Source: Mauremys mutica (taxonomy: Eukaryota; Chordata; Testudines; Geoemydidae). Taken from it: 64,000 bases of DNA. The stretch is taken from the NCBI RefSeq assembly GCF_020497125.1, contig NC_059075.1, positions 46,474,003-46,538,002 on the forward strand, in the 5' to 3' direction. The position numbers were made by a program, and so were the translations under genes. The notes under the pieces are model-generated. The model had not been told where the DNA came from. It made no database searches and saw only the letters and a list, made by a program, of their open reading frames with translations. Below are positions 11,521 to 26,867 of the stretch, piece after piece (the first letter of the stretch is position 1; every line of letters begins with the position of its first letter).

Positions 11521-14015
11521 ACTCATATTTAATGTGACAACCAAGAGTTCAGTGGTAGTTCCCCTGTGCAAATCAGTAGTCCTAAAACTGTTTGCATATT
11601 TACAGTATTAATAGATGTAATTGAAAGATAATGAATACATATGTAAAATGATTTAGTTAATGAATACCAGTGTTGTTAATTGCAATGATTGAAGGGTGGG
11701 TGGCATTTAAAATGTATAAGGGTACTGCTACTGTTTTCTTCCTTGTATTGATAAAATTTTGAAGAATAACTTCTGCAATAAATACAGCTTAGTAGTTTCT
11801 GCAAAATCTGTAGATTTTGCTTTAGACCTGTGAATCTTCACTTGAAAGAGTGCCTGTCTGATAAGTAATCTTCCCTTTTTATCCATTGTCTTTCATTGCA
11901 TTTAGCATGTTGTTCCTAGTAAAATTAGTTACCAGTAGTTCCAGATTTAAATTTGTCTGCTTGTGTATGTAGATGCTGCTTTTCCCAGATTCTTCCTCTT
12001 TTTTGGTCCATCCTTGCATCCTCCCATTCTAGCTATGTTGCCAATGCTAGTGGCAACATCCATTCACAATGTGAGTACAGCTTGAGTTGGCCTATTATTT
12101 TTAGCCATTGAGGTTATATGTGGCATTCAATGTATAGGTGCTAATAACTCTTCCCTCGAGAGCAGCCTTTTAAAGGATAAATATCTAGCCTATTATGAAT
12201 AGATGTAGAAATTAACTACTGTATCTTATAGCTGCTATTGCAGATATTCACATCCATACACAATTTATAATTAGATCATTTCAACCATGACAATCAACTT
12301 GTTTGTAGGTTTAAAAAGTAAAATTACTCTTCGGTTGTGAATTAATAAATTTCCAAATGCTGCCAAGTATGTTAGTCTACATAAAACCCAAACACTCAAA
12401 GTTATTTGATTCTTAATACATGAAAGCTGTTTGTTTAAAAGAATTGAACATTGTCTCCATACAATATGGAATAGTAGTAATTCTGGTTTTGGCTTTCATG
12501 TTTTAAAAAAAGCTCGACACAGGATGCTGTTTTCAGCCAGTTATTAGAAATTCTATTAAATGTTGATAAAATGAACAACTTTGCTAACCAGATGATTTTG
12601 CTGGGTATGCTAAGGGAAGTTTATATTAGTCTTGCAGCATTGAGATAATATAATAAAAACACGTACTGCCCTACTAAATCAGCAACTGTACCAGGACTGG
12701 GTTTTTTTGTTTTTTTCCCCCCCTTAGACTTGGAGGTATGCATCCAGATTGGGAATTTCCTGGTCACTTTCAAAATACTAATTTTGCCTCATTTCTGCCT
12801 TATTTATGTATAAGCTTCACATGTAACAAGATAAACTAAAAGGTTTCATTTAGAGACCTTTTAAAGTAGAGCATTTTTAAAGCAGGTAGGTGTCTCTACC
12901 CTAGTTTTCCATGAAACATTTTATCCATTCAAGCAGACTTTTAAAAACAGCTTGTTTTGATAGCAGCCTGTTCTCCTGTGGGCCTTCAGCCTTTGCTTCC
13001 TGGCAGCACCTTTGGTGCGAAAAGAGAGTGATCAATTGGGAGACTATCAGTGCCAGCATGCATAGAGTGATAAGTTAACACACCACTGGGAATTTCTAGT
13101 GCCCACCAAGATACTTCACTTCTAATGTGCTAACAAGCTCATTTTTCTACCTCTTGCCTCTTCAGTTATTTTTTTTTCTCAGAAGAGCTTAGAAGTTGAG
13201 TGCATCAGGCATAATGAAAAGCTCTGTAGGAGGGAGAAGCAATAACCCCATTTTTCTCTTTTCAGCCAAATAGAAAATTAGCTTCTGGTAATACACAAAG
13301 GCCAGTATTTTTTGTGCAAGGGGCACTGCTGTGAATCAAAGGACTCTATTAACTGCAGAAAATTCAGCAGCTGTGAATCTCCCCCAATGAAAAAAAGTGC
13401 TTTTCAACAAGTTGTGAGATATGTAGTATTATTTAGACTTCAACCATCAGTTTCATCCTCTACCACTTATATATAGCCTCTTAAAAACTGTGCTATATTA
13501 GTCTCCTGTGTTAAGGCTCAATACTGTGTATGTCCCCCAACCTAAGAACTTTATAATGGAGAGTTTTTTATTTCTTCTTGTCCTAGTGTTTCCATTATAA
13601 TGTTTTCGGGGTAGAAATCTTCTGAGGTTCAACTATCTCAGTATTCAGAAAGAATTTCAAAAATTCCAGAGAGACAGTTGATTTCAATATTTATATGTAC
13701 TCAAGTTGTGGTGTAAGCAAAGAATACTATGGAGCCCATTTTATTTGATGGAAAACTATTTTAGACAAAATGTATTTATTGATTTTGGCCACATTTTTTC
13801 TTAATTAGAGTAATTTACTCAAATATACTTCGTTGTAATTGCTTCCTGTGTGATATTTACATATAAGGATTATCACTACATAACCCTTTTAATTGCTGAA
13901 ATATAATCGTGAAAGCCAGAAGAGTACCTAAAACGTATTATCTTCAGTCTTAATTCAGGTCTGAAATTTTATTGCTCATCGTAATTGAAAATGGCAGGCT
14001 CATCTGTTTAATAGC
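11521..14015 (+). other. Intronic, nothing recognised
   Basis: AT-rich; no exon or clear repeat seen. Confidence 0.4.
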
Positions 14016-14019
14016 ATTT

Positions 14020-14255
14020 TGTGTTTTATATATAGCATTTTACATGTTCTGCCTACTTCTCACAACACACCAATGAGAAAGATAGGTAGCTATTATCCCC
14101 ATTTTACAGAAAGGAAAACTGAGACCAAAAAAAGTAAAATAACTTCCCTAAAAATACATGGCAAGTCACCAGCAGAACCAGGCTTAAAACTCAGGACTTC
14201 CAAACTGCCAACCCTCAATTTGTTCCTCCACTCTGTGCTGCCTCTTACTAAAATA
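14020..14255 (-). mobile_element. MIR SINE
   Basis: On the plus strand the order ATCCCCATTTTACAGA, GGAAAACTGAGACCA, then a degenerate copy of the ACTTGCCCAAGGTCA block and ACCAGGCTTAAAACTCAGG is the reverse complement of the MIR core and tRNA-like 5' part. It is heavily diverged, as expected for this ancient family. Confidence 0.75.
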
Positions 14256-16423
<2,168 letters not shown>

Positions 16424-16454
16424 ATCATTAAATATCAGTTCTGTTTATCCGAAG
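16424..16454 (+). CDS. RALGAPA1: RALGAPA1 alternative 31-nt exon with stop codon
   Basis: A strong acceptor (TTTCCCCTCTTTTAG) is followed by ATCATTAA and, 31 nt on, by the donor GAAG|GTAAGA at 16455. Joined to the G that ends the previous exon it reads Asp-His-stop (stop at 16429-16431). Inclusion would therefore end the protein in LPSDSDH. As I recall, one human RALGAPA1 isoform ends in a near-identical ...PSDADH, which supports this as a real, conserved alternative exon. Skipping it joins 15729 to 29570 and gives a longer C-terminus. The stop is only 23 nt upstream of the exon's 3' junction, so an included transcript would probably escape nonsense-mediated decay. Transcript evidence cannot be checked here. 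Confidence 0.75.
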
Positions 16455-17453
16455 GTAAGACAAAATGTCCAAAAAAAACCTTTGTTTTTATTACTTTTAC
16501 TAAGGCACTAAGCTTTTAACCAAGTTGTATGCAAACTTTCCTTGTTACCCTTGTTCACTCTAAAAAGAATTTCACGTTGATTGAGAAATTTCCTCTACAT
16601 TTTCTTCAAGTTTTTGTCTTTTACTAATTCCAGGTCTGCATGAAACACTAACAGTGGTTATGGGATTAGAATAACTAATGGTAGACACAGTTGTTGAACT
16701 AGTAACACTTTATTGTGTTGACCTTTTGTTTCTCAGCATGAACAAGTAGTACTGGATGGCAGTGGTGTGTTTTGTACCCTGTACTGTCTTGCATTGATGT
16801 TGGTAGATAATCCATAATGGTGCTGTAGGAGAGGAGAAGACGAAGAATTCATAACACTTGAAATTTTGTTGTTGATAAACTTGGGTAATTTTAATGCAAA
16901 GTAAATCAAAATGCCACCATTTGAAAAGCCATGATTCACACATTTGCAGTTGAGTAAAATCAGTTCAGTTTTCTACTTAAAACAATAGATAGAAATCAAA
17001 TGAGATTAGAATTAGTAAATCAGTACTTCTTTATATTTGGTTTTCTGATTGCAAAATTGTCTAAGATCTACAGAAATAAATTCTAAAGCACATGCTACGT
17101 TGGTCCAGAAAAGATTAAGGACATCTTAAAAATACTGGAAAAGCTTAAAAACACTGAGATTACTATGTTTGAAAAGATAACAATAAGTAGGGGAAGCTAA
17201 ATTTAAAGACAATAAATGTTAAACTGAACAAATAAGCTAAATACAAGAAATATGTTAAAGTGACATGTTTTTTACACATCTCTTAATCAACCAGCAGACT
17301 TGATTGCTACAGGATATTGACCTATTTGAGATTCAAAACAGGGTTCATAAGAAATTTAGAAATAACATTTATATTTACATTACTAGTGTTTGTTTAAAGA
17401 AAAGTACCCTGTGCTTCCTGTTCCCTAATGGTATTCAGTAGTTTTTCCACATA
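16455..17453 (+). other. RALGAPA1: RALGAPA1 intron, nothing recognised
   Basis: No exon or repeat recognised. Confidence 0.4.
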
Positions 17454-17748
17454 GGGTATGTCTACACTACCCGCCGAATCGGCGGGTAGCAATCAGTTTA
17501 TCGGGGATCGATATATTGTGTCTCATCTAGACGCTATATATCGATCCCCGAACGCGCTCCTGTCGACTCCGGAACTCCACCAGTGCGAGCAGTGGTAGTG
17601 GAGTCGACAGGGGGAGCCGCGGCCGTCGATCCCGTGCTGTGAGGATGGGAGGTAAGTCGAAATAAGATACTTCGACTTCAGCTACACTATTCACGTAGCT
17701 GAAGTTGCGTATCTTACATCGACCCCACCCCCTAGTGTAGACCAGGCC
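17454..17748. mobile_element. PIF/Harbinger-like MITE built of successive hairpins
   Basis: Termini GGGTATGTCTACACTAC (17454-17470) and CTAGTGTAGACCAGGCC (17732-17748) form an imperfect inverted repeat. They are flanked by a 3-bp duplication, ata (17451-17453 and 17749-17751). Inside are consecutive perfect or near-perfect inverted repeats: CTACCCGCCGA/TCGGCGGGTAG at 17467-17489, CGGGGATCGATATAT/ATATATCGATCCCCG spanning about 17502-17550, TGTCGACTCC/GGAGTCGACA spanning about 17561-17610, and CTTCAGCTAC/GTAGCTGAAG spanning about 17676-17705. There is no coding capacity. Superfamily placement rests on the 3-bp duplication and shared termini with 22582-24690. Confidence 0.75.
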
Positions 17749-20335
17749 ATAGTTGGAGTTGCCTTCTCTCTCATGCGTGCGCTCTCTCTCTCTCTTTTGG
17801 TACTTATTCAAGCATTTGTTTTAATTTTATCTATTCACTTTCAGGTATCCCCCTGCACTAGCGAGTATAGTATGCATAATTTGTCTGGTGCATTTTTAGG
17901 GGGAAGTGGAGCATAACCACCTTCCTCTGAAGCATCGATTATCAAACGCTTAGTTAGACTAGTAGTCTGTTTTGGAATGGCAATTCCTGTGTTCCTTTTA
18001 AAATAATCTTACTTGATTTTCTCTAACTTCAGTTTGAACAAATACTTTTAAAATTTTATTTTAGGTTAAACATTTCTACTAAATGAACTATTTTTCCATG
18101 GCAATCTCAACGGGAATATTATAATTATTTTTGCATATGAGTGTATAAACCATGTGTGTACTGTATCTATTATAGACTTCATTTTTTAAAAAAAGTTACA
18201 CAGTTTAATTTCTGCAAATAACTTGTATTAAACAAGTGTCTTTTTTATAAATATTACATATTTACACTGATAAAAACTATGTTAATACAAATATGATAAA
18301 GCACTATTGCCATCTGTGATCAAAGAGCCCTGAGTACTTGGTTCTTTTATTAAAAAATTGAATAGATTATGTAATCATTGTCTAAATAATCGTGGTCATT
18401 GAATGAAAATGAGTGCATCCTACACAGCAGTTACTTATTTCTGCTAGCTTCACATGTGCCAAGTAATCTGTAAATTATAAGAAAAACAATGAAGAAATCA
18501 CTTTTTAAAATCAATTGGTTTTGAAATCTGGAAAATAACCAGGTACCAATTTGAGGGCAGATGGCTAAAACTAAATTCAGATTTTCTCCTCTTTATTCCA
18601 AGTAAATTAAGAAATTTACTGAACCCTCTTCTTGTCTGACAGAAGTAAATCTCACTGTTCCAGGTAAAAATTGAAATCCCAAACCTGGATTTCAAAATGC
18701 TTTCCCAAAAGGATTCTGTAAAAATCACTGATACAAATATAAGGCCTACACTATGTTGTTATGCCATTTACACACCATTAAAGCCAATGGAGTTATATTA
18801 GGGTTAAAACCATCATAACGGAGTGGAGAATTGGTCCCATAGGTTGAACCGTTTTTACATATAATTTCTCAACAACCTTAAGGATGCATCCTATCTCACT
18901 AACTGTTGTCTTTTTAGAAATTGAGTTAAAATATTATTGTATTAGATTTCTCTTAGAGTTTTTATATTCATTTTAAAATATATTGACATGTCTTAATTCT
19001 ACTTAACCATGTGGGATATTTGTTAAATTTGATATGCTTGATAACTCAGGATATATAATCAGAATATCCAATTTTTTTAAAATGCTCACTAATTCCACAG
19101 TTTATGGCCATTCTTGACTAGAAGTAGGGGTGGATGAAGAGGGGTGCAAAATATTTTTAGGTTTTCAGTGTTCTAGGCCCCCAATTCCATTATTTTAATA
19201 ATCTTATGGCAAATGTCTTTTTAAATCTAACCAAGATCCGCAAGACCAGTCATATGTTAGTATAACTGATGAAGATAGGCTTTATAAGTGCATACAATTT
19301 CACCTTTTAGGGGAAAGAAGATTAAACTTATAGAAAGCGTGAAGCTAAGAAAAAATCACCAACTGCTGTAAATAAATTTGTCCCTGACATCCTGTTGGTC
19401 AGTTTTGATGTGCCGAAGTTTTGCCCATATTTGAAAAACAGGGCAAATTGAACACTGTTGGATGATAAAATTGTGCTTCAACATACTGTAACTTTACTGA
19501 AGATGCAGACCTTAGAAAGAGCTGTTACCTTCATTATGGTCACTACAGTTGTTTCTTAGAAGGCGATAGCTGTGGCTGATGCTATGGTCTCCATCACCAT
19601 AGTATCTCAGCACTTCCCAAGTATTTAAAAATTGAAGTAATCTCTCTCTCAGCCTATAGAAGAAATAGCTTGTTTAGCTTATAGGTGCTGGACTTGCAGA
19701 ATAGGTGGACACACTAAAATGATTTTGTTTTAAGTGATCTTTTCCTGTGTTTGACACAAACAGAATAGAATGGCTATTTTGCCTTCATATTTGTCCTGCC
19801 TGTATCTGAGTCTTTGAATACAATAACCTGGGAGGTAGTAACAATAACCTTAGGTGAGCTAATACCGATCCCTAGAGTAAGACAGGTTTCTCTGATGCAG
19901 AGCAGGCCAGGATACTTGTCAATGTTAAAATCATGGATGTGGAAGGGCTTATTGACAATGTGAGGCTCAGATCTTTAGCTTGTTGCTGAAGAGTTTTTTC
20001 CCTTTTTCCTATTTTTCAGTCCAATGCCACAGACCATACTAGATAATTATGCTGATTCCTATAAACAGAGGGTTCCTCTAGCACAGTTCATTTGGTCACA
20101 GTATTGTGTCATGAGGTCAGTCTGGATCCTATGACCATTTAGCCCATCCCTGAACAGGCAGGAGCCTTTTGATCTCATAGAGAATAGTTTAGTGACTGAA
20201 TGTTTCAAAACATTATTCACGTTCTTCCAGCCCTCTGTGCAGTAGATATGTATCCCAATTTACGTGTAAGGGAACTGGTGAATATCGAGGTTGTGACTTG
20301 TCCACCTTGGACAGAAGGCCATGAGATTTAGTATT
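17749..20335 (+). other. RALGAPA1: RALGAPA1 intron, nothing recognised
   Basis: Short CT runs near 17770-17800; otherwise no recognisable feature. Confidence 0.4.
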
Positions 20336-20339
20336 TTAG

Positions 20340-20510
20340 TTATGGGACCAGGGATTAGGATGGAGGGACTAAGTTTTAATCTCAGTTCTTCCATTAATTC
20401 AATGTAACTTCATCTCTCTCTCTCTCTCTCTCTCTCCCCCTCTATTTTCCACTTATAAATGGTAATAAAGATGCTCACCTCTCTGTGGGAGGGGATTGTA
20501 AATTACAATG
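20340..20510 (+). repeat. MIR-like fragment with a (TC)n microsatellite
   Basis: A (CT)n/(TC)n tract at about 20412-20437 sits within sequence resembling the MIR core: TTTTCCACTTATAAATGGTA then AATAAAGATGCTCACCT. The match is weak because the core is diverged. Confidence 0.45.
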
Positions 20511-22378
20511 GATTGTGATGTTTGAAATTCAGGAGCAAAGGTATAGTAGAACTGCAAAGGTTCATTATTAAGGCTGCATGGCTGGCAGGGCTGGGGAGAG
20601 AACTCAGGAATTCCCCTGCCTATCACTGCTTTAGGTCAAGGTACTTGCAAGGATCATAATTATGGCTGTGTGTGACTAGAGTTTCCAGCCTCAGAAAAAT
20701 TTTAATCTTTGATCTTTTTCATTCCAAATCTGAGCAAAAGACCGGAAATGCAAAATCTTCCCTAGAAAAGAGAATTTTGGAGAAAAAATTTGTTTAAGAA
20801 CTGAAACAGAATTTTCAAAAAAATTCCAGGCCAGCTGCTCAGTCAGGCACTCTGGAACCAACCAACCAAAGTAGCCGGCCCCCTTGGAAGTTGCAGAGCC
20901 CGCCAGGTGGGCTGCAAGGGATCCTGGGCAACCTGGTAGGCTCATCCTGTGTACTGAATGAGACAGAAATCAAGTGGAAAAAACAGTTTGTGATCATATA
21001 ATTCAAGACTATGTCTTAATACATATGCACAGAGGGCAGAATTAAGGTTTCATGGGCATCCTTAATTCTGGCATTTCCTAACTTTTGAGTGCTTTGCAAC
21101 TTTAATAGTGTTCTTTTAACATAGTTTTTGTGTGTATAATTTACTAGGTTTTTAAAAAAGCAACTGAAAAAACAAAAACTTCATCATGTGGCATCATATG
21201 GATACCTATATAGTTAATCAGCAGTATTAGAACCTTTAGATCCACCATACAGACCTCTGCCACTTGAGCTAATGGAGTAATTGATAGCAGTAGCAGGTTG
21301 TCATCCTCTATGTGGGTGGGTCCAGCAGAGGAGGCATTGATAGCACAGGAGATGCTGGCTCCCTGTTGTCAGTTCCACTGCTTGTCCCCAGCCCAGCCCA
21401 CAACATCCCAGAACTGCAACTGTAGGGAAAATCCAGCTTCACCCTTTCAGCCCGGGTCTGAAACATGTTCAGCGCAGATAAAATTTTCAGGGAATTTAGC
21501 TCCAAAGCTCTAGGAAGTCTCTACTGAGTATATGCAAACTGATTTTTCAAAGACTTAAAACTTGGGCAGATTATCATGGGGAGCAAAAAGTACATCCCTG
21601 CAACAATGACTCCCCACCACCACCACCCTACTAAATTTCTAGTGCTGTTCCAAAGCATAGGAGTACTGGAATTTGTCAAAAGATCACTGGAGTTTAACGT
21701 GAGCAAAATATATTTCTTCCTAGCCATCTTCTCAGAAATGACTGGACTGTTTTGGCTTAAACTTTGAAGAAAAATTCAGTCAAAGGCAGATCCCCAGCAT
21801 GGAAAAATTACAGGCCAAATGGTTTTCAAGTGATAAACAACTAAACACAGGTTCTTATCGTGGGAAGTGTTGGATAACAGGTGGTGCAACACGCCTTGCC
21901 TATAGTTTCTTGGGAAAACAGAATTTTAAAATAGGGGTTATTTTTAATGTTTTAAAATTTTGGAGAGTCAGAATTGACCAGTGGAATGAGTTATATGTAC
22001 GTGGATTCTATAGGAATTCATGAGGTCAAATATTGTAGATCAATAGCTCTTGGGTACACCACTTCAATCATTTTCAATTCATACAAAGGTGAAAGTATAA
22101 CTATATTTCCCCATTTCTTACATCTAAATATATTTAGCAGTTGTAAAAATAAGCTTCTTTTCTTAAATAACTAACCAAAATAGCTTTTAAATTTGTCTTT
22201 AAAAAAATGAAAATATAACAATGAAAATTTTGGTTTCCAACTTTCCCATTCTCTTCACCACTAAAATAAGCACAACTGGCTGTGAATGGATTTTGAAGCT
22301 TTATTGTGATCACTGAATATCCTAACCACCTAGCCCATCATACTGCTTTAGTTTAACATGGTCAAGCATCATTCCTCT
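20511..22378 (+). other. RALGAPA1: RALGAPA1 intron, nothing recognised
   Basis: No exon or confident repeat. It ends at an A17 homopolymer (22379-22395). Confidence 0.4.
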
Positions 22379-22395
22379 AAAAAAAAAAAAAAAAA
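22379..22395 (+). repeat. A17 homopolymer
   Basis: Uninterrupted run of 17 A residues. Confidence 0.9.
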
Positions 22396-22581
22396 GAAAA
22401 ATGGGGATGACCCTTTGGTAATTGTCTTTCAAATTATTTGACATACCGTAATTGTTACTAAATCATCTCTTTTTCTAATAGCATTTTCTGCTTCTATTTC
22501 ATTTGTCAACTAGGTTCTTTATTTTTGTTTAGGCTTGCTATAATTTGAATAAATATATAAAGATGGCCAAAATAATATCTA

Positions 22582-24690
22582 GGGTATGTCTACACTACGG
22601 GATTATTCCGATTTTACATAAACCGGTTTTGTAAAACAGATTGTATAAAGTCAAGTGCACACGGCCACACTAAGCACATTAATTCGGCGGTGTGTGTCCA
22701 TGTACTGAGGCTAGCGTCGATTTCCGGAGCGTTGCACTGTGGGTAGCTATCCCGTAGCTATCCCATAGTTCCCGCAGTCTCCCCCGCCCATTGGAATTCT
22801 GGGTTGAGATCCCAATGCAAAAACAGTGTCGCGGGTGATTCTGGGTAAATGTTGTCACTCAGTCCTTCCTCCGTGAAAGCAACGGCAGACAATCATTTCA
22901 CGCCCTTTTTCCCTGGATTGCACTGGCAGACGCCATAGCATGGCAACCATGGAGCCCGTTTTGCCTTGTCACTGTCACCGTATGTGTACTGGATGCTGCT
23001 GACAGACGCGGTACTGCAGTGCTACACAGCAGCATTAATTTGCCTTTGCAAGGTAGCAGAGACGGTTACCATCCCTATTGCACCATCTGCCATTGTAAAT
23101 TGACGATGAGATGACGGTTATCAGTCGTTTTGTACCGTCTGCTGCTGTCATGGGTGCTCCTGGCTGGCCTCGCTGAGGTCGGCCAGGGGCGCATGGACAA
23201 AAATGGGAATGACTCCCCGGGTCATTCCCTTCTTTGTTTTGTCTAAAAATAGAGTCAGTCCTGCCTAGAATATGGGGCAAGTGTACTAGAGAACCAGAGA
23301 GCACAGCCGCTCCGTGTCAGAGCCCCAGAGATCCTGCAGAAATGATGAGCTGCATATCATTCTAGGGGGTGCCCCTGCAACAACCCCACCCGTTGCTTCC
23401 CTTCTCCCCCAACCCTCCTGGGCTACTGTGGCAGTGTCCCCCCATTTGTGTGATGAAGTAATAAAGAATGCAGGAATAAGAAACACTGACTTTTTAGTGA
23501 GATAAAATGAGGGGGAAGAAGCCTCCAGCTGCTATGATAGTCCAGGCAGGTCATTAAAGGGTGGGGGGGAGGAGTGCAGCCTCCCGCTGCTATGATAGTC
23601 CAGGCAGTACAGACTCTTTTCTTTAGACATGAAAGTGGGGGAGCTGATAGAGCTCAGCCTCCAGTTGCTATGATGAGGACGGTTACCAGCCATTTTGTAC
23701 CATATGCCGGGAATGACCGGGAGTCATTCCCATTTTTACCCAGGCACCCCCGGCCGACCTCACCGAGGCCAGCAAGGAGCACTCACGGGCTGATGATGAC
23801 GATGGATAGCAGTCATATTGTACCGTCTGCCACCGGGAAGGGGGTGCTGGTGTTCAGCACTGCAGCACCCCATCTACCAGCAGCATGCAGTAGACATAGG
23901 GTGACATTGAAAAAAGGCAAGAAACGTTTTTTTCCCTTTTCTTTTGGGGGCGGGGGAAGGGTGTAAATTGACAACATATACCCTGAAAAACCCGGAAAAA
24001 TGTTTTTGACCCTTCAGGCATTGGGAGCTCAGCCAAGAATGCAAATGCTTTTCGGAGACTGCGGGGACTGTTGGATAGTTGGAGTCCTCAGTACCCCCTC
24101 CCTCCCTCCATGAGCGTCCATTAGATTCTTTGTCTTTCCGTTACACTTGTCACACAGCACTGTGCTGTGGACGCTGATTCATAGCCTGGAGATTTTTTCA
24201 AATGCTTTGGCATTTCGTCTTCTGTAACGGAGCTCTGATAGAACAGATTTGTCTCCCCATACAGCGATCAGATCCAGTATCTCCCGTACGGTCCATGCTA
24301 GAGCTCGTTTTGGATTTAGGACTGCATCGCCACCCGTGCTGATCAGAGCTCCACGCTGGGCAAACAGGAAATGAAATTCAAAAGTTCGCGGGGCTTTTCC
24401 TGTCTACCTGGCCAGTGCATCCGAGTTCAGATTGCTTTCCAGAGCGGTCAGAATGGTGCACTGTGGGATACCACCCGGGAGGCCAATACCGTCGATTTGC
24501 GGCCACACTAACCCTAATCCGACATGGCAATACCGATTTCAGCGCTACTCCCCTCGTCGGAGAGGAATACAGAAATCGGTTTAAAGAGCCCTTTATATAG
24601 ATATAAAGGGCTTCGTTGTGTGAACGGGTGCAGGGTTAAATTGGTTTAACGCTGCTAAATTCGGTTTAAACGTGTAGTGTAGACTAGGCC
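22582..24690. mobile_element. Non-autonomous PIF/Harbinger-like transposon, 2.1 kb
   Basis: Ends GGGTATGTCTACACTAC (22582-22598) and GTAGTGTAGACTAGGCC (24674-24690) are inverted and share the terminal motif of the 17454-17748 MITE. The next bases also pair (AAACCGGTTTTG at the left against a CGGTTTAAAC-type stretch at the right). Flanking trinucleotides are cta and tta, compatible with a mutated 3-bp target duplication. The interior has several related GC-richer blocks, for example the phrases near 23080-23175 and 23675-23840 that both contain TTGTACCGTCTGC-like text. No transposase is readable; the open frames inside (for example 23574-23966) look non-coding. Confidence 0.7.
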
Positions 24691-26865
24691 TTACATGAAA
24701 GACTTAAAACTCTGAAGGGGAATTTAAGCTTGCAAATTGATAGCTATGACATCTGGAACACATTGCCAGTAAATTTATTATTTTAATCCATCCATTGTTG
24801 TCAGAATTAAATCTCATAAACTGCCATTATTCTTCACTCTTCTAGTTTTATATGTTCAGATGTAGAACATGCCTTATATAACATCTCTTCTTCAGTAAAC
24901 CCAAGTCTGTTACCCGCATTTTAAAGTTTTTAGATTATACATAAACTTACATTTTCTAATGTCTTTTCTTCAGTAATTGTAAACAAAATATTATGCAACA
25001 CTGGAGTAATACGTCAATCAAAATTGTACATTATTTTTGAAATATTTCTTTATCCAGTGTAATTGGTGGTTTTTCTTTTGAAAGCTGGTGAATGTTAGAA
25101 TTCTCTTGACACTATAGATAAAACACCATGTTCTGATTTATCCTTTGACTTACACAATATAGCTCAAATGTTACACTGATATTTTCCCGTTTCATCTTTT
25201 CAGCTGATTCCTTTTTTATGCTAGGTGTAATTCTGAGCATATTAAAAATGTGAAACAGTGATGGTGAACAGAAGCCAAGTATCAAACTTCCATTTTTATT
25301 TTTCCTTTTAGGTTTTTTTAAGGCAGTATTGAACTGTTTTCACAAACCTTTTAAAAATAGAGTGATTGGCATGTGTTGCATTTGTACTAAATAAGACTGC
25401 TGGATCTAGGTGATCTTACAGAACTCTTTTTTTCTCTTTTTCTTTCTTTTTCCTTATAACTCTTAGTCGGTAAGTATAACTCCTGATTTCAGAGCTATTG
25501 CTTCATTATGCATACTAACCTGTCATTCTCTTTAACCTGTAGCATGAACAGCAGTTACATAATGAAATTCTATCTATTCTATCATCTGTGCTCATCCGTT
25601 AATGCCCTTCAACCTTTGTGGTTCATGTCTAGTGTCTCATACCTGTTACTTTTATCTTTTCTTCCCCCTCCCCCACTTGTGTCCACTCCTTCCTTCATCA
25701 CTTCTTCATTCTCAACAAAGAAAGAAATGCTGTGATATTTCTTCTCCTTCTAAAACCTCCACTAGAAAGCACTGGCCACATCAAGGTAAAGGGCAAAGGC
25801 TTGAAACGGAAGGTCTTTCACGCTAGCTGTGAATGACATCCATGGTTTTCTGTTCTCTAATTCCCATGATTTGAAATGCTTTAATTCCTTGTAAAATGAG
25901 AGGAAAATAGAATTTCAAAAAACAAAGTGGGTGTGTGTTTCCCCACTTGCATTTTTTATAAGGCATAGTGAGTTAGGCACTATCGTACCATTCCAGATTG
26001 TTTGGCAATGCAGTACCTAGTTCATGAACAGAATTACTGTCACCAGCTGGGGAACAAATAAGACAGTGCCTTTTCCTCCCCTGTCACTTGGGTGGGTCAT
26101 GTCAGTTTGAACAACATGGGAAGTACTGTGGTCTGTTTGGAGTAGGCAGATGATGTATCAGACAAGTAAAACATCTGAGTTGTTAAATCAGTTTGGTTTA
26201 TGTCAATATGTTTAGGTACATACTTCTGACCTGAGTATGTGATTTCACTGACCACTTTAGGGCATCATCAAAATAAATTATATTCGGAGATTTATATGTG
26301 TAATAAAGTGATCCCCTTTATGCATTAAGCTTACGTTGAGGAGTGGTAGCCTCAGTTTTGATTGTTACATCTATATTGTAGAGAAGAGGCCAGGGAACGG
26401 GAAAAATACAGGTTGAAATTCTGGTCCCATCGAAGCCTATTCAAGTTCTACCTTTGATTTGAGTGGGATCAGGATTTCACTCATAATTTCTACAGGCCAA
26501 AATTATCAGTAAGGATTCCGGTAATGAGCTAAATCAATCTGCCAGGCTGTGCTAAAGTTAATTATAATTAGTTAAGTCTGTCTGTTAGAGTTGAGTGAAT
26601 AATGGAGTTTGTGGTTTGCTGGCAATTCTAAAAATTCAGGAAAAATTGTTTTGAGTCGAAGTGAAAATAGAATTCCTTGGGTTGTTGGGGGGTATTGTTT
26701 TGTTTTTTGTTTTGTAATCAGAAAAATTGGGGGGGAAATGAATTGGATCAAAAACTAAATGTTTAATTTCAACCCCAATTTTTTTGATTTCAGACATTTT
26801 CACAGAAGCAAAGGCATAGATTCACAAAATTCAGGGGATGAGCAGGGGGAAGGAAAGGCCTCTTT
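24691..26865 (+). other. RALGAPA1: RALGAPA1 intron with a possible microexon
   Basis: No repeat recognised. A pyrimidine tract at 25428-25464 precedes an AG and a GTAAGT only 3 nt apart (see the entry at 25467). Confidence 0.4.
25467..25469 (+). other. RALGAPA1: Candidate 3-nt microexon or recursive splice site
   Basis: A long pyrimidine-rich tract ends in CTCTTAG; then come TCG and a perfect donor GTAAGTAT. The 3 nt would keep the RALGAPA1 frame: joining 15729 to 29570 through them would insert one Val before the Gly. Without transcript data this may be chance. Confidence 0.3.
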
Positions 26866-26867
26866 TA

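Noticed and set aside
23574..23966. 130-codon open frame inside the 2.1-kb Harbinger-like element
   Set aside because: Low-complexity and Pro/Arg-rich with no transposase or Myb-like motif.
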